The notes under the pieces: model-generated
What the model saw: the letters and a program-made list of their open reading frames with translations, nothing else
Databases searched by the model: none
What the model was told of the DNA's origin: nothing
Shown here: one piece after another, positions 36,028-47,441 of the stretch
Numbering within the stretch: position 1 is the stretch's first letter
Layout of the letters: every line of letters begins with the position of its first letter
Origin: an uncultured Collinsella sp.
Lineage (GTDB): Bacteria > Actinomycetota > Coriobacteriia > Coriobacteriales > Coriobacteriaceae
Length of the DNA: 64,000 nt
NCBI GenBank assembly: GCA_902479065.1
Contig: CABSNM010000001.1
Span: forward strand, 124,001-188,000
Reading direction: 5' to 3'
Program-made: the position numbers and the translations under genes

Positions 36028-37175
36028 TTAGACCTCCGAGCCTTCTGCATCGGCGTTGCCGGTAGCCCAGCGATGGTAGCCAATAACAAACGGGTCCAGG
36101 TCGCCATCGTCAAGAACTGCCTCGACGTTGCTGGTCTCAACGCCCGTGCGTAGGTCCTTAACCATCTGATACGGGTAGAGCACGTAGCTGCGAATCTGGT
36201 TGCCAAAACCAATCGTGGTCTTGGGCCCGCGGATCTCATCGAGCGCCTCGGCGCGCTTCTCGAGCTCAATCTCGTACAGGCGAGCCTTGAGGATCTGCAT
36301 GCACGCGGCCTTGTTTTGAATCTGGCTGCGCTCGTTTTGGCAGGTGACCACAATGCCGCTGGGGAAATGCGTCACGCGCACGGCGGAGTCGGTGGTGTTA
36401 ACGCCCTGACCGCCCGGGCCACTCGCGTGGTACACGTCCACGCGGATGTCATCGGGACTGATTTCGATGTCGATATCATCGGGTAGCACGGGGATGACCT
36501 CGACGCCGGCAAACGTGGTCTGGCGGCGCTTCTTGTCGTCGGTGGGGCTAATGCGAACCAAGCGGTGGACGCCGGCCTCGGCGCGCAGCATGCCAAATGC
36601 GTCCTTGCCCTCGACGGTAAAGGTCGCACGGTCGATGCCGATAACCTCGGCCGCGGGACAGTCGTTGATGGTGACCTTCCAGCCGCGACGCTGGCAGTAC
36701 TTCATGTACATCTTAAAGAGCATGAAGGTCCAGTCCTGGGCCTCCAGACCACCCTGTCCGGGCTTGATGGTCACAATGGCATCGCCGTGATCGAACTCAC
36801 CGGTAAACCAGCTCGAAAGCTCAAGCTCATCGATGGCACGGGCCAGGCGCTCAGCCGTGGCTGTAGCCTCCTCGCGAAGGGCGACGGCGTCGGGGTCATC
36901 CCCCATCTCCTCGGCAAGCTCCAGCGCGGCGCGGGCATCGGAAAGCTCGCCGCGCGCGGTGTCCACGGCAGCGATATCTTCCTTGGTACGCGCGATCTCC
37001 TCCATGGTGGCACGGGCGGCGTCGGCGTCATCCCAAAAGCCAGGGGCAACACTTTTGGCCTCGAGCTCGGTCACGCGCGTGCGCTTTTCGTCCAAATGGA
37101 GATACGACTCGACCTCGCCGAGCCGGTCCGCGAACGCGTCCAGCTCGGCGGGCGTCACCTCTAAAGCCTCAGCCA

Positions 37176-37176
<1 letters not shown>
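36028..37176 (-). CDS. prfB: Peptide chain release factor 2
   Basis: 382 residues. The GGQ motif is in ASGPGGQGVNTTDSAVR, and the typical RF2 C-terminus (NQIRSYVLYPYQMVKDLRTG) is present. The codon-recognition tripeptide reads SPT (LVRISPTDDKKRRQT) where RF2 normally has SPF. The frame is continuous from MAEALEVTP, with no UGA at the usual autoregulatory frameshift site. Its ATG overlaps the secA stop (TAATG), implying translational coupling. RF2 identity is secure from overall sequence despite the motif change. Confidence 0.95.
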
Positions 37177-39983
<2,807 letters not shown>

Positions 39984-40112
39984 GTGGTTTTCCTTTTTGG
40001 CCATCGCCCACGTCGTGCAGTTGCGGGCGAGTTAAACACAGATGATTGTACTTTAGCCAAACAAGGCGCGGCCTATACGGTCGACCTCGACCGCCACGTA
40101 ATAACTACGACC

Positions 40113-40212
40113 AACCTGCCACAATGGGACAGGTTAATTTTGGCAGGTTTTATCTGGGCAAACGCCGCCTCTCTGCCATGTGGTGCCATGGGGGCAGGTT
40201 GGTTTGCACCAA
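40113..40212. repeat. Two family C-related palindromes
   Basis: At 40113-40150 AACCTGCC...GGCAGGTT encloses GGGACAGGTTA, matching the element at 27907. At 40181-40212 TGGTGC...GCACCA encloses GGGGGCAGGTTGG, matching 54555. They lie upstream of secA and downstream of rpmE; the rest of this 300-nt gap shows nothing else. Confidence 0.7.
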
Positions 40213-40290
40213 TAAAAAGAAAAGGACCGCGCACCCAAACGGATGCACGGCCCTTATGCCATGAATGCGAGCGATTCCGCGGCGAGCTAT

Positions 40291-40716
40291 TTACTCAGCA
40301 GCCTCGGTGGTCTCAGCCTCGGCAGCGGCCTCCTCGACGGGAGCCTCTGCGGGAGCCTCGGCGGCCTGCTTGGCAGCCTCCTCGGCGAACTTAGCGGCAC
40401 GCTTAGCCTTCTCGGCAGCCTTAGCCTCAGCGGCGGCCTTGCGAGCGGCCTCGCCCTCAGCAGCCTTGGCGGCCTTGGCAGCCTTGGCCTCCTCGGCCTT
40501 CTTGAGCTGGGCGGCAGCGGCGCCACCGAACTTGTCGGCGAAGCGCTGGACGCGTCCACCGGTGTCGACGAACTTCTGCTGGCCGGTGTAGAACGGGTGG
40601 CACTCGTTGCAAAGCTCAACCTTCATCTCGGACACGGTAGCGTGCGTCTTGAAGGTGTTGCCGCAGGAGCACGTCACCGTGCACTCGACATACTGGGGAT
40701 GGATACCCTGCTTCAT
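40291..40716 (-). CDS. rpmE: 50S ribosomal protein L31 (bL31) with long C-terminal tail
   Basis: 141 residues, about twice the usual 66-80. The first ~70 residues are bL31: MKQGIHPQYVECTVTCSCG, CNECHPFYTGQQKFVDTGGRVQRF, with the zinc-binding cysteines (C+ type). The remaining ~70 residues are an Ala/Lys/Glu tail (KKAEEAKAAKAAKAAEGEAA...) of low complexity, probably a charged helix or disordered. GGAGTCCTACC precedes the ATG. bL17 in this window has a similar, shorter tail. Confidence 0.95.
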   Translation of the reverse strand: MKQGIHPQYVECTVTCSCGNTFKTHATVSEMKVELCNECHPFYTGQQKFVDTGGRVQRFADKFGGAAAAQLKKAEEAKAAKAAKAAEGEAARKAAAEAKAAEKAKRAAKFAEEAAKQAAEAPAEAPVEEAAAEAETTEAAE

Positions 40717-40766
40717 GGTAGGACTCCTTATTGGTCAGGCGCTGGTTACCGATCAGCGCATAAGGC

Positions 40767-40787
40767 GTCTTGGTTTCCGACCAAGAC
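40767..40787 (-). promoter_or_regulatory. Dyad in the rpmE leader
   Basis: GTCTTGGT and ACCAAGAC form a perfect 8-bp dyad with a 5-nt centre, about 50 nt before the rpmE start. It could be an RNA hairpin for autogenous control or a repressor site; I cannot decide. Confidence 0.4.
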
Positions 40788-40910
40788 AACAAACTTGGCT
40801 ATAGTACCACGGCGCCGCGTGTCCCACAAAAGGTTCACGGTCTTTTCGGAACGACACGAATCTGACCCATCGAAACACATCTCCACCGTTCCTTCAACTG
40901 GGAAAATGCC

Positions 40911-40941
40911 GTCCCCGGGGCCTGAGAAGGGCCCCGGGGAC
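40911..40941. other. Perfect GC-rich hairpin at left island boundary
   Basis: GTCCCCGGGGCC and GGCCCCGGGGAC pair perfectly around TGAGAAG. It abuts the left copy of the direct repeat that bounds the island. Confidence 0.75.
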
Positions 40942-41007
40942 GTTCGACTGACTGCGGGAACGGCCTTTCCGCTCAATGTGTTCGGCTGAGATCGGAAATC
41001 AACCAAA
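40941..41007 (+). repeat. Left copy of ~67-bp direct repeat flanking the island (putative att-like)
   Basis: CGTTCGACTGACTGCGGGAA... through GAGATCGGAAATCAACC. It matches 48571-48637 in the same orientation with about three mismatches (A/G at position 7, T/G near 27, A/C near 65). The copies bound 7.6 kb containing a truncated integrase. They may be attachment sites or copies of a dispersed repeat. Confidence 0.7.
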
Positions 41008-41032
41008 CTGAACTAGGTTCAGTTGACATGGT

Positions 41033-41067
41033 TAAAAACGAGGGGCGACGCTTTTGCGTCACCCCTC
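41033..41067 (-). terminator. Intrinsic terminator of the island operon
   Basis: Minus-strand GAGGGGTGACGC-aaaa-GCGTCGCCCCTC followed by GTTTTTAAC, 18 nt past the stop of the last gene. Confidence 0.9.
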
Positions 41068-41084
41068 GTCCCGGCCGGGTTGCT

Positions 41085-41429
41085 TTAGTTGTACACACGG
41101 TAGTTACACTTGAACTGGGTTATGTGTCCATAGTTGGGGCCGTACCAACCCGATGTATAGCTGATTACTTTTGCGCCTAGATATTCGTATCTCTTGTTGT
41201 AGCGAAGCTCACGGTAGGTCGTGTCGTACTCTGCTACGTAAAACGCGTCTCCAGAGAAGGCTTTGTACCGGTCCTTAACCGTCGAAGCCATGTACGCGGG
41301 TTCGACATCGCCTTTCTCCCCGTTGAGCGCATAGACGGGTGCCGCGATTCCGCATAAAGCCGTTGCCACGAGGATGGCGTAGACAGCCATGCGCGACGCA
41401 TTGGACTTCAGCTGTTCAAATAGTTTCAT
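41085..41429 (-). CDS. Small secreted Tyr-rich protein, possible bacteriocin or peptide effector
   Basis: 114 residues from ATG 41429 (MKLFEQLKSN) after GAGGTGAATGAC. A Sec signal peptide (hydrophobic core AVYAILVATALCGIAAP, likely cleaved after VYA) leads to a mature part of ~80 residues with 13 tyrosines, one Cys near the end (FKCNYRVYN) and many basic residues. I do not recognise a family. It is the last gene of the ABC operon, one base after the stop of the permease-ATPase fusion, so an export-linked or immunity-linked role is inferred from context. Confidence 0.65.
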   Translation of the reverse strand: MKLFEQLKSNASRMAVYAILVATALCGIAAPVYALNGEKGDVEPAYMASTVKDRYKAFSGDAFYVAEYDTTYRELRYNKRYEYLGAKVISYTSGWYGPNYGHITQFKCNYRVYN

Positions 41430-41430
41430 G

Positions 41431-43245
41431 TCATTCACCTCGCTCGTATGTATCGAGGTATTCCTGCTTGAGCGTCTGCGAGGACGACTCGATCTTTTCC
41501 ACGAGCGTGCCGGCCTCGATGAAGTAGAACGAGTTGGTGAGGTCTGCCAGGTCGTCGAGCAGGTGGCTTGAAATGAGCACGCTGCGTCCCCGCGCCACCT
41601 CGCTGCGCATCGCGTCGCAGGAGGTTTTCCGCTTTCCCGGATCGAGGCCGTTCAGCGGTTCATCGAGGATGAGGTACGGGCAACCGGTCGCTATCGCCAT
41701 GGCAAGCTTTACCTGCTGCTTCATTCCTGTCGAGAGTTTACGGGTCGGCTTGTCGAGATATGGGGAGATTCCGAGGGAGTCGCAGAGCGAGTCGATGTCG
41801 GCGGCCGATTTCCACGCCTCCCTAACGAAAGCAAGGTGCTCGATGGCCGATAGCGTGGGATAGAGATCCGTGCCGCCCGAAGAGCTCAGGTAGACGAGTT
41901 CTGCAAATTCGGCTGATCGACGTTGGCAGATTCCGTCTGCCGCCAGGCTTCCCGAGCGGATGCGGGTGGGAAATTGGCCCGACAGCGCTTCAAGAAGGGT
42001 GGTTTTCCCCGAGCCGTTGGGGGCAACGAGGCCCGCCGCCGTTCCCGGGCTCAGGAAAAGCGACCCGAGTGAAAGTATCGTCGTGCTTCCGTATCCCACG
42101 CTCGCGTCTAGAAGCTCGAGCCCATGGTGCTTTTTCGCGGGTCCAGGCTGTTTGGGGGAACGTGTCGCAACGGCGCCGACCGTAAAAAGGACCGCGACGT
42201 ATGCCAGGGCCACGGCAAGCATCGATGCGCTGCCTGAACCGGAGCCAATGAATTCTGTCGGGAAGCATCCTACGTAACCCGTTGCCTCGATAGGCGAGAA
42301 TACGGCCAGCGGCAGGAGATTGAGCGCGGCGTTATGCCCTAGTGCCGAATCGGACAGTAACGGGAATACCGGGGCCGCGACAAGCAGCGCGGAGGTAAGG
42401 GGGCCCGCGAGGACGCGCCTCGTTGCGGTCGATAGGACGGCGGAGCAAACGGATATCAAGGTTCCGCCCGCAAGAAGCGCGAGAAGCAGGGCTGTGAAGA
42501 CGTTTCCCGCGGTCGTGGTGGTAAGCGCGCCGTCATGGAAGAAGGCGATCGGGTACCCAATTTGCCCGAAGCCGTTTAGGGCCAAGGCGTAAATGCCCCC
42601 GGGTGCGAGGCCGGCGAGGAGCATCGCGGTCCCCGCGGCGATTATCGAAAACGCGATCTGGATAAGGCGCCGGAATTTGGGCACGGGCGCCTTCGCCGCC
42701 AGGGTCGCAGGCCTTGTGGCCCCGAGCAGGAGTATCGACGAGAGAAGGAAGGGAATGAAGGGAAGGAAAGACGGCACCATGGCAATGGCGTAAGGCAGGA
42801 AGGAAAGGAATGGCAGGTCGTTTGCGGAGGCCGGGATATCCGTGATGCCGGAGCTGCTCAGAGCGCGGCAATACGCGAGGTCTGCGTCATTGGTCTCTTG
42901 GTCTCCCACGATGGACCCGGATTGGAAGCCTTCGTCCATGAGCGCGTAGTAGCTCTCGGCAGAATCGAGAAAGGCGGCGTCGGTTTGAGCGGCGAGGGCG
43001 GCGTTCGCGTATCTTGCAAGCTCCGCGTCAGCTTGCTGCTCTGGCGATAGGTCTATGCCGCTGGCCTGGGGCGCGCGCGCATTGAATGCGTCGACAAAGC
43101 TCTGCATGCCCTGTTTCATAAAGAAGGGCCCGTAGATGGGTGAATTGAACGCAATGGGGACGGAAAAGGCTGCAGCGAGAACGAGCGTACAAATCCATAC
43201 GGCCCTGTCTCTTAGGATTAGTTTGAGAAGAAGTCGACAGTACAT
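41431..43245 (-). CDS. ABC transporter: permease fused to ATPase
   Basis: 604 residues. The N-terminal ~370 residues have about six to seven helices with an extracellular segment after TM1 and carry LNGFGQIGYPIAFFHDGA, the same motif as in the large permease of this operon. The C-terminal ~230 residues are an ABC ATPase: Walker A APNGSGKTTLL, signature LSTGMKQQVKLAMAIA, Walker B YLILDEPLNGLD. It resembles antimicrobial-peptide or bacteriocin-immunity ABC-2 systems. One fused chain could act as a homodimer. The start ribosome site is weak. Confidence 0.8.
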   Translation of the reverse strand: MYCRLLLKLILRDRAVWICTLVLAAAFSVPIAFNSPIYGPFFMKQGMQSFVDAFNARAPQASGIDLSPEQQADAELARYANAALAAQTDAAFLDSAESYYALMDEGFQSGSIVGDQETNDADLAYCRALSSSGITDIPASANDLPFLSFLPYAIAMVPSFLPFIPFLLSSILLLGATRPATLAAKAPVPKFRRLIQIAFSIIAAGTAMLLAGLAPGGIYALALNGFGQIGYPIAFFHDGALTTTTAGNVFTALLLALLAGGTLISVCSAVLSTATRRVLAGPLTSALLVAAPVFPLLSDSALGHNAALNLLPLAVFSPIEATGYVGCFPTEFIGSGSGSASMLAVALAYVAVLFTVGAVATRSPKQPGPAKKHHGLELLDASVGYGSTTILSLGSLFLSPGTAAGLVAPNGSGKTTLLEALSGQFPTRIRSGSLAADGICQRRSAEFAELVYLSSSGGTDLYPTLSAIEHLAFVREAWKSAADIDSLCDSLGISPYLDKPTRKLSTGMKQQVKLAMAIATGCPYLILDEPLNGLDPGKRKTSCDAMRSEVARGRSVLISSHLLDDLADLTNSFYFIEAGTLVEKIESSSQTLKQEYLDTYERGE

Positions 43246-43398
43246 TTAGAAGCACCTACGTTCCTCAAAGCATCGTTAGATTAAAAGTAACAGACCGGAT
43301 GAAGATACGTGCGACGGGGGCGAGGCGAATGGCCGAGCGGTATCGATACGCGGGTTCAACGGTATCACATTGGCCACATAGATTTTTAACTTGCATTT

Positions 43399-44148
43399 CT
43401 ACCCGCCCTTTTCGTAGAGTCGCCGATACGTGCTTAGCGCACCCTCGGCGCGTCCGGCAGGCTTTGCGAAATGGGATCCAGGAGACTTCGGCGCAGCATC
43501 ATCTTGCGGAATGCTTCTAATGAGCCTCCCATCCTTCAAAAACAGAATCTCATCGCACAGCCTATCGACCGAATCCAAGATGTGGGATGACATGATGATG
43601 CACGTACCAGAATCGGCCAGCTTCCTGAGAATCTCGGAATGCAAGTCCACCCTGCTGGGGTCGAGCGCGTTCATGGGCTCATCTAATAGAAGGTACCGCG
43701 CGCCCGTCGCATACGCAATCGCTAGGGTAAGCTGCTGCTTCATGCCCTGGCTCAGAGTGCGGATCCTCATCTTCGCGAACTCGCCTATCTGCGTTTGTTC
43801 CACTATCTCTTCGATATCGCGAGCATGCGGCCACATATCGCAAACCATCTTGAGGTGATCTTCCGCACGCAATCCGGGATACAGCAGCGTCCCCTCACCA
43901 GGTGCATAGAAGATCATAGAACGGACCTCTCTCGCACCCGTACCCTGCACCTCATCCAGAACGATGCTCCCGTCCACGCGAGGACCCGGCAAACCTGCCA
44001 TCGCACGCAGCAACGTCGTCTTTCCATGCCCGTTCGGAGCGACGAGACCGTAGACCGTACCCGGGGCAAACTCAGCGTTCACCGAATCTACGAGCACCTT
44101 CTTTCCATAAGAGATCGTCAGCGTTTGAAGGTCAATCATCGAGATCAT
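43399..44148 (-). CDS. ABC transporter ATPase
   Basis: 249 residues: Walker A GLVAPNGHGKTTLL, Q-loop region, signature LSQGMKQQLTLAIAYATG and Walker B YLLLDEPMNALD. It closely resembles the ATPase half of the downstream fusion protein, so the two probably arose by duplication. Its ATG overlaps the stop of the large permease (ATGA), so they form one transporter. A 153-nt gap without recognised features separates it from the fusion gene. Confidence 0.88.
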   Translation of the reverse strand: MISMIDLQTLTISYGKKVLVDSVNAEFAPGTVYGLVAPNGHGKTTLLRAMAGLPGPRVDGSIVLDEVQGTGAREVRSMIFYAPGEGTLLYPGLRAEDHLKMVCDMWPHARDIEEIVEQTQIGEFAKMRIRTLSQGMKQQLTLAIAYATGARYLLLDEPMNALDPSRVDLHSEILRKLADSGTCIIMSSHILDSVDRLCDEILFLKDGRLIRSIPQDDAAPKSPGSHFAKPAGRAEGALSTYRRLYEKGG

Positions 44149-46367
44149 CCCCTTTCGATCTTTGGAACACTCAGGCGCACCATCAACGGAGATACGGCGC
44201 CCAAGACCACCAGCAGAGCGCCCGATGCGCCGACGACCTCTCCAAAAGGCATCGCGTTCGTCCCTCGCCCAAGGAACCCAATCGTCCCCACCTGGGAAGC
44301 GGGATCAAACGAGGCGAATGGAGCCAGCAGCGCGACGCCCATGCCCACGCTTTCAACATGAGCGCTCAACGAACCCAACACCAAGAGAACCGCGCAAACC
44401 ATTCCGGTGACAACGGGGTTGCGGCTAATCGCTGCTGTCAACGCAGCGACGACGGAAATCACGCCGTATGCCATGACCAGCAACGGAATACTGCACAACA
44501 CCGCCTCCCTCACCGTGGACGTTGTCGAAGCTCCCGCCCGAATGAGAGCGACGGGATACTCCGATCCACCCGCACCGTTCTTAATCACGGACACAACGAC
44601 AGCGGGAACCATCGACACCAAAAGCAGCACCAAGCCAAGCAGGAGAGCCAGCGCAACAGCCGTCAGAAAACGCACATGCGCTGTTGCGGGGATCTGGAGA
44701 ACCAGAAGGGAACGACACTGCAGGTGGGTGCACGCGAGCGATGTGACAACCACGGGCAACAGCAAAAATAAGGAGGGAAGCGCTGCCTGGAGATACGAAA
44801 GGAGGATTAATGGGGGCATCTTCGTACTTAACTCGTAAACCTTGGGGTCCGGCAAGCTCGCGATCGACTCAAGCAGAAGGGCGCGCGCCTCCGCACGAGA
44901 AGGAGTCTCCGGCTCGATTCCGATCGATTGCAGGAGAGTCGCATCTGCCGCGCCCAGCTCACCTCGAGCGCGCTCGTACGTCGCAAGGCTTCGAAACCCC
45001 TCCGCAGGCATAAGCGCGTACACGAAACCCGAAAGAGCATCCCGCATGTCTTCCAGGGCCGCTTTGCCCTCGACGTCCATATTCGCAGCGTTCTGCTCTA
45101 GATACCGATCTATTGAACGGAGCTCCCCATCCCTATACCGAACAGCGGAAACGTTATCAGCGTCAGGAAACATCTCGACCAGAGCCGGGGCCAGCATCGT
45201 CGTCGACATTGCAATCGCGCATACGGCGAGGGTAGGAGAACGCAGGAGCAGTTTCCCCATCGTTCTTACGTATGCAACGGCGGAGGCACAAGCGCTCGAA
45301 CGAGTTGCCGTTCTCGATGCAGTGAAAGAACCTCTCTCAAGACAAATCGGGGATATCGGGCACGCGCAGCCGCTCTTTCCAGCAACGCAAAGCAGGCTAA
45401 TTGCCAGCACCTCGATCCCGATTGCGCATACGAGGGCAATCGCGCCACGCTCGAAGCAAAGTCCAGGCAGATTCACTATCTGCGTTGTCGGGTACGGGCT
45501 ATAGGCGCCGACGGTCAACTCAGTGTTCGCATACGTAAGGGGATTCAACAGGGCGAACTCACGTAAAGCGATGGATCTTCCGTAATACCCGGGAACCATC
45601 GTCACCCCCATCAGGGCACATACGAACACGATTCCAAGCGTAGGGTTATTGGCAATCTTCACGGCAAGGTGAACGACAAGCGAGATGAACGCTGCCACCA
45701 AGAATTGCAAGATGGCCGTCTGCGCGAACACCAGCCAAGCCGGTTTGATAACCGGAGTCGCATATTGAATGTAGCCTATCGGATAGAACGGCGAGCCCGG
45801 GCCATTCTTCACAAGCGCGGCGATTATCCCTGGAAGATTGATGGCGAGGACGGCAAGCATTGCAAAAACACTCGCCCATACGCTCGATGCAACAAGTCTA
45901 CCCAGCTCGCCCATCGGTGCCTGGATGATGAGCTTTTCACGTTTGTTAAGACGCGCGGCAAGGAACGAGACGGCAACGGCCGTTGCGACCCATAGCAAGT
46001 ACTCCTTCGATCCGTCATAATAGGTGTACTCTCCATCCGATATCTGCAGAAACGGAAGTAGGGGAGAGAGCGGTGCCAAGATAAGACGTCCCGCGGCAAG
46101 AGGGTACAGAAGCGCGGGCATGCTTGATGAAGAGGTATAGACACCGTCCTCCCCCGCATTCACAAGCGCATCCGCATAGGATGCTGACAATTCCTGCTCA
46201 ACACGGGTTATTCCCGACTCGAGGTATTCGACCCGTCCGTCGATGCCAGCCGCGCTCCTGAAGACGGGCAGAGCACAAAGAACCATCAACGCAACAACGA
46301 CAACACAGAGCGACCTGGAGGAGAGAAGCGACCTAAAGATCGCCTTCGAGATTTTGAGCATATTCAT
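44145..46367 (-). CDS. Large ABC permease with internally duplicated halves
   Basis: 740 residues from ATG 46367 (MNMLKISKAIF) with AAGG upstream. Each half has one helix, an extracellular domain of ~90-150 residues, then about five helices. Corresponding motifs are VKNGPGSPFYPIGYIQYATP in the first half and IKNGAGGSEYPVALIRAGAS in the second. Size and operon order (secreted peptide, ~700-aa membrane protein, ATPase) recall lactococcin 972-type loci with their DUF1430 membrane proteins. Homology to that family is not shown. Likely function: peptide export or immunity. Confidence 0.75.
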   Translation of the reverse strand: MNMLKISKAIFRSLLSSRSLCVVVVALMVLCALPVFRSAAGIDGRVEYLESGITRVEQELSASYADALVNAGEDGVYTSSSSMPALLYPLAAGRLILAPLSPLLPFLQISDGEYTYYDGSKEYLLWVATAVAVSFLAARLNKREKLIIQAPMGELGRLVASSVWASVFAMLAVLAINLPGIIAALVKNGPGSPFYPIGYIQYATPVIKPAWLVFAQTAILQFLVAAFISLVVHLAVKIANNPTLGIVFVCALMGVTMVPGYYGRSIALREFALLNPLTYANTELTVGAYSPYPTTQIVNLPGLCFERGAIALVCAIGIEVLAISLLCVAGKSGCACPISPICLERGSFTASRTATRSSACASAVAYVRTMGKLLLRSPTLAVCAIAMSTTMLAPALVEMFPDADNVSAVRYRDGELRSIDRYLEQNAANMDVEGKAALEDMRDALSGFVYALMPAEGFRSLATYERARGELGAADATLLQSIGIEPETPSRAEARALLLESIASLPDPKVYELSTKMPPLILLSYLQAALPSLFLLLPVVVTSLACTHLQCRSLLVLQIPATAHVRFLTAVALALLLGLVLLLVSMVPAVVVSVIKNGAGGSEYPVALIRAGASTTSTVREAVLCSIPLLVMAYGVISVVAALTAAISRNPVVTGMVCAVLLVLGSLSAHVESVGMGVALLAPFASFDPASQVGTIGFLGRGTNAMPFGEVVGASGALLVVLGAVSPLMVRLSVPKIERG

Positions 46368-46433
46368 CGCCAACCTTAACCTCATCCAGTCGGAACAGAG
46401 GGGTCGAACAAAATGCTCGGCCCTTCCTCGCAT

Positions 46434-46799
46434 CTAGTAGGTGCTATAGACAAATTGCCATTTATCAGTTGTGCCAAGAACACCACAGGAGCACATTGCA
46501 GCGAGGCGGGATTCCCTATGATGCGCGGATCGGCGATAGCCATTTCGGTAGGAGATCGTCTTGTAAGAGATGTTGAACATCGAGATGCTGTGCCCGCTTA
46601 CGCCGCGAGGACAGCTGTAGCTCCAGTAGGTATCGACGACGTCGTCCGTATACCCGAGGGGCTCAACGAGGGCACACTGGCTGCTCTCCTGGGAAGGGGG
46701 CATCGGGGTATCCGCAAAAGCGGGGGCTCCCGGCAGCAACAGACAAAGAGCGAGGCCGAGGAAAACCAAGAGCTTACACGACTTAACAGTACTGAACAT
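46434..46799 (-). CDS. Small secreted cysteine-containing protein, possible bacteriocin
   Basis: 121 residues from ATG 46799 (MFSTVKSCKLLVFLGLALC). A clear signal peptide ends near PAFA. The mature ~91 residues contain four cysteines (QCAL, YSCPRG, MCSC) and a His/Arg/Ser-rich segment (SYRNGYRRSAHHRESRLA) before an aromatic end (WQFVYSTY). The overall pattern, with GVSGHS and aromatic end, is loosely like lactococcin 972 but below what I can call homology. It is the first gene of the operon, followed by permease and ATPase. Confidence 0.65.
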   Translation of the reverse strand: MFSTVKSCKLLVFLGLALCLLLPGAPAFADTPMPPSQESSQCALVEPLGYTDDVVDTYWSYSCPRGVSGHSISMFNISYKTISYRNGYRRSAHHRESRLAAMCSCGVLGTTDKWQFVYSTY

Positions 46800-46863
46800 A
46801 ATCCTCTCCAATCTAGAGGGGTTTCGGTTGCAGCATGCTGTGATTACTTGCCGGTAAAGTCAA

Positions 46864-46882
46864 TTTAACATAAACTGTTAAA
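46864..46882. promoter_or_regulatory. Palindromic operator candidate between divergent island operons
   Basis: TTTAACA-taaac-TGTTAAA is a perfect 7-bp dyad in an AT-rich patch between the secreted-protein operon (minus) and the DUF2975/XRE pair (plus). The XRE protein encoded 560 bp away is the obvious candidate binder; this is inference. Confidence 0.5.
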
Positions 46883-46919
46883 AAGTAACCTGAGTTTTTT
46901 AAATTCTTCGGAGGTTATT

Positions 46920-47432
46920 ATGAGTTCCGACAATCGCACTCCCCGGCTTCATTCCTTCCGCATCGCATGTGCGATAGCCTCTGCGACCCTTTGCGCCACC
47001 GCCATCGCACAAGTGGCGTTCTCCTTAAAGCCAGCAATCGAAGTGCTCGACAACCCTGTAATTGCAGACTCCCCCGCGTATCCAGCCCTTGCGATCTCGA
47101 CATTGGTCCCTGCCGTCATCGGTATCGCTACGACCATCCTCAGCGCCGTTCTCGTGTGGACGATCAAGAGCGGAGACCCCTTCAAGAAAGGGTCTGCGAC
47201 ATGCTTGAAGGTGCTCGGCATTCTCTTCGTTGTTCAAGCTGCCACCAGCCTCTACGCCGGCTCACTCAAAACCTCCGTTTCGATGTTTGGCGGCGAGGGG
47301 GCCGTCGGCGCCCAAGAGATCGCTTCATCATTCGATTGGACCTCTCTGGTTCTCGGCATCGTCCTGTTCATGCTTTCCCAGCTCTTCTTGTACGCCCGAG
47401 AGCTGTACCTCGACTCCGACGAGATTGCGTAA
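46920..47432 (+). CDS. DUF2975 membrane protein
   Basis: 170 residues, four hydrophobic helices (IACAIASATLCATAIAQVAF, TLVPAVIGIATTILSAVLVW, VLGILFVVQAATSLYAG, WTSLVLGIVLFMLSQLFLYA). The C-terminal LSQLFLYARELYLDSDEIA is typical of DUF2975, which is usually paired with a small XRE regulator, as here. GGAGGTTATT precedes the ATG. Function unknown; it may sense or modulate the regulator. Confidence 0.82.
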   Translation: MSSDNRTPRLHSFRIACAIASATLCATAIAQVAFSLKPAIEVLDNPVIADSPAYPALAISTLVPAVIGIATTILSAVLVWTIKSGDPFKKGSATCLKVLGILFVVQAATSLYAGSLKTSVSMFGGEGAVGAQEIASSFDWTSLVLGIVLFMLSQLFLYARELYLDSDEIA

Positions 47433-47441
47433 GGAAACGCC

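Noticed and set aside
40746..41006. Minus-strand 86-codon frame across the left direct repeat (and a similar one at 48517-48762)
   Set aside because: Both frames share only the repeat-derived segment, lack ribosome sites and have otherwise unrelated sequence.
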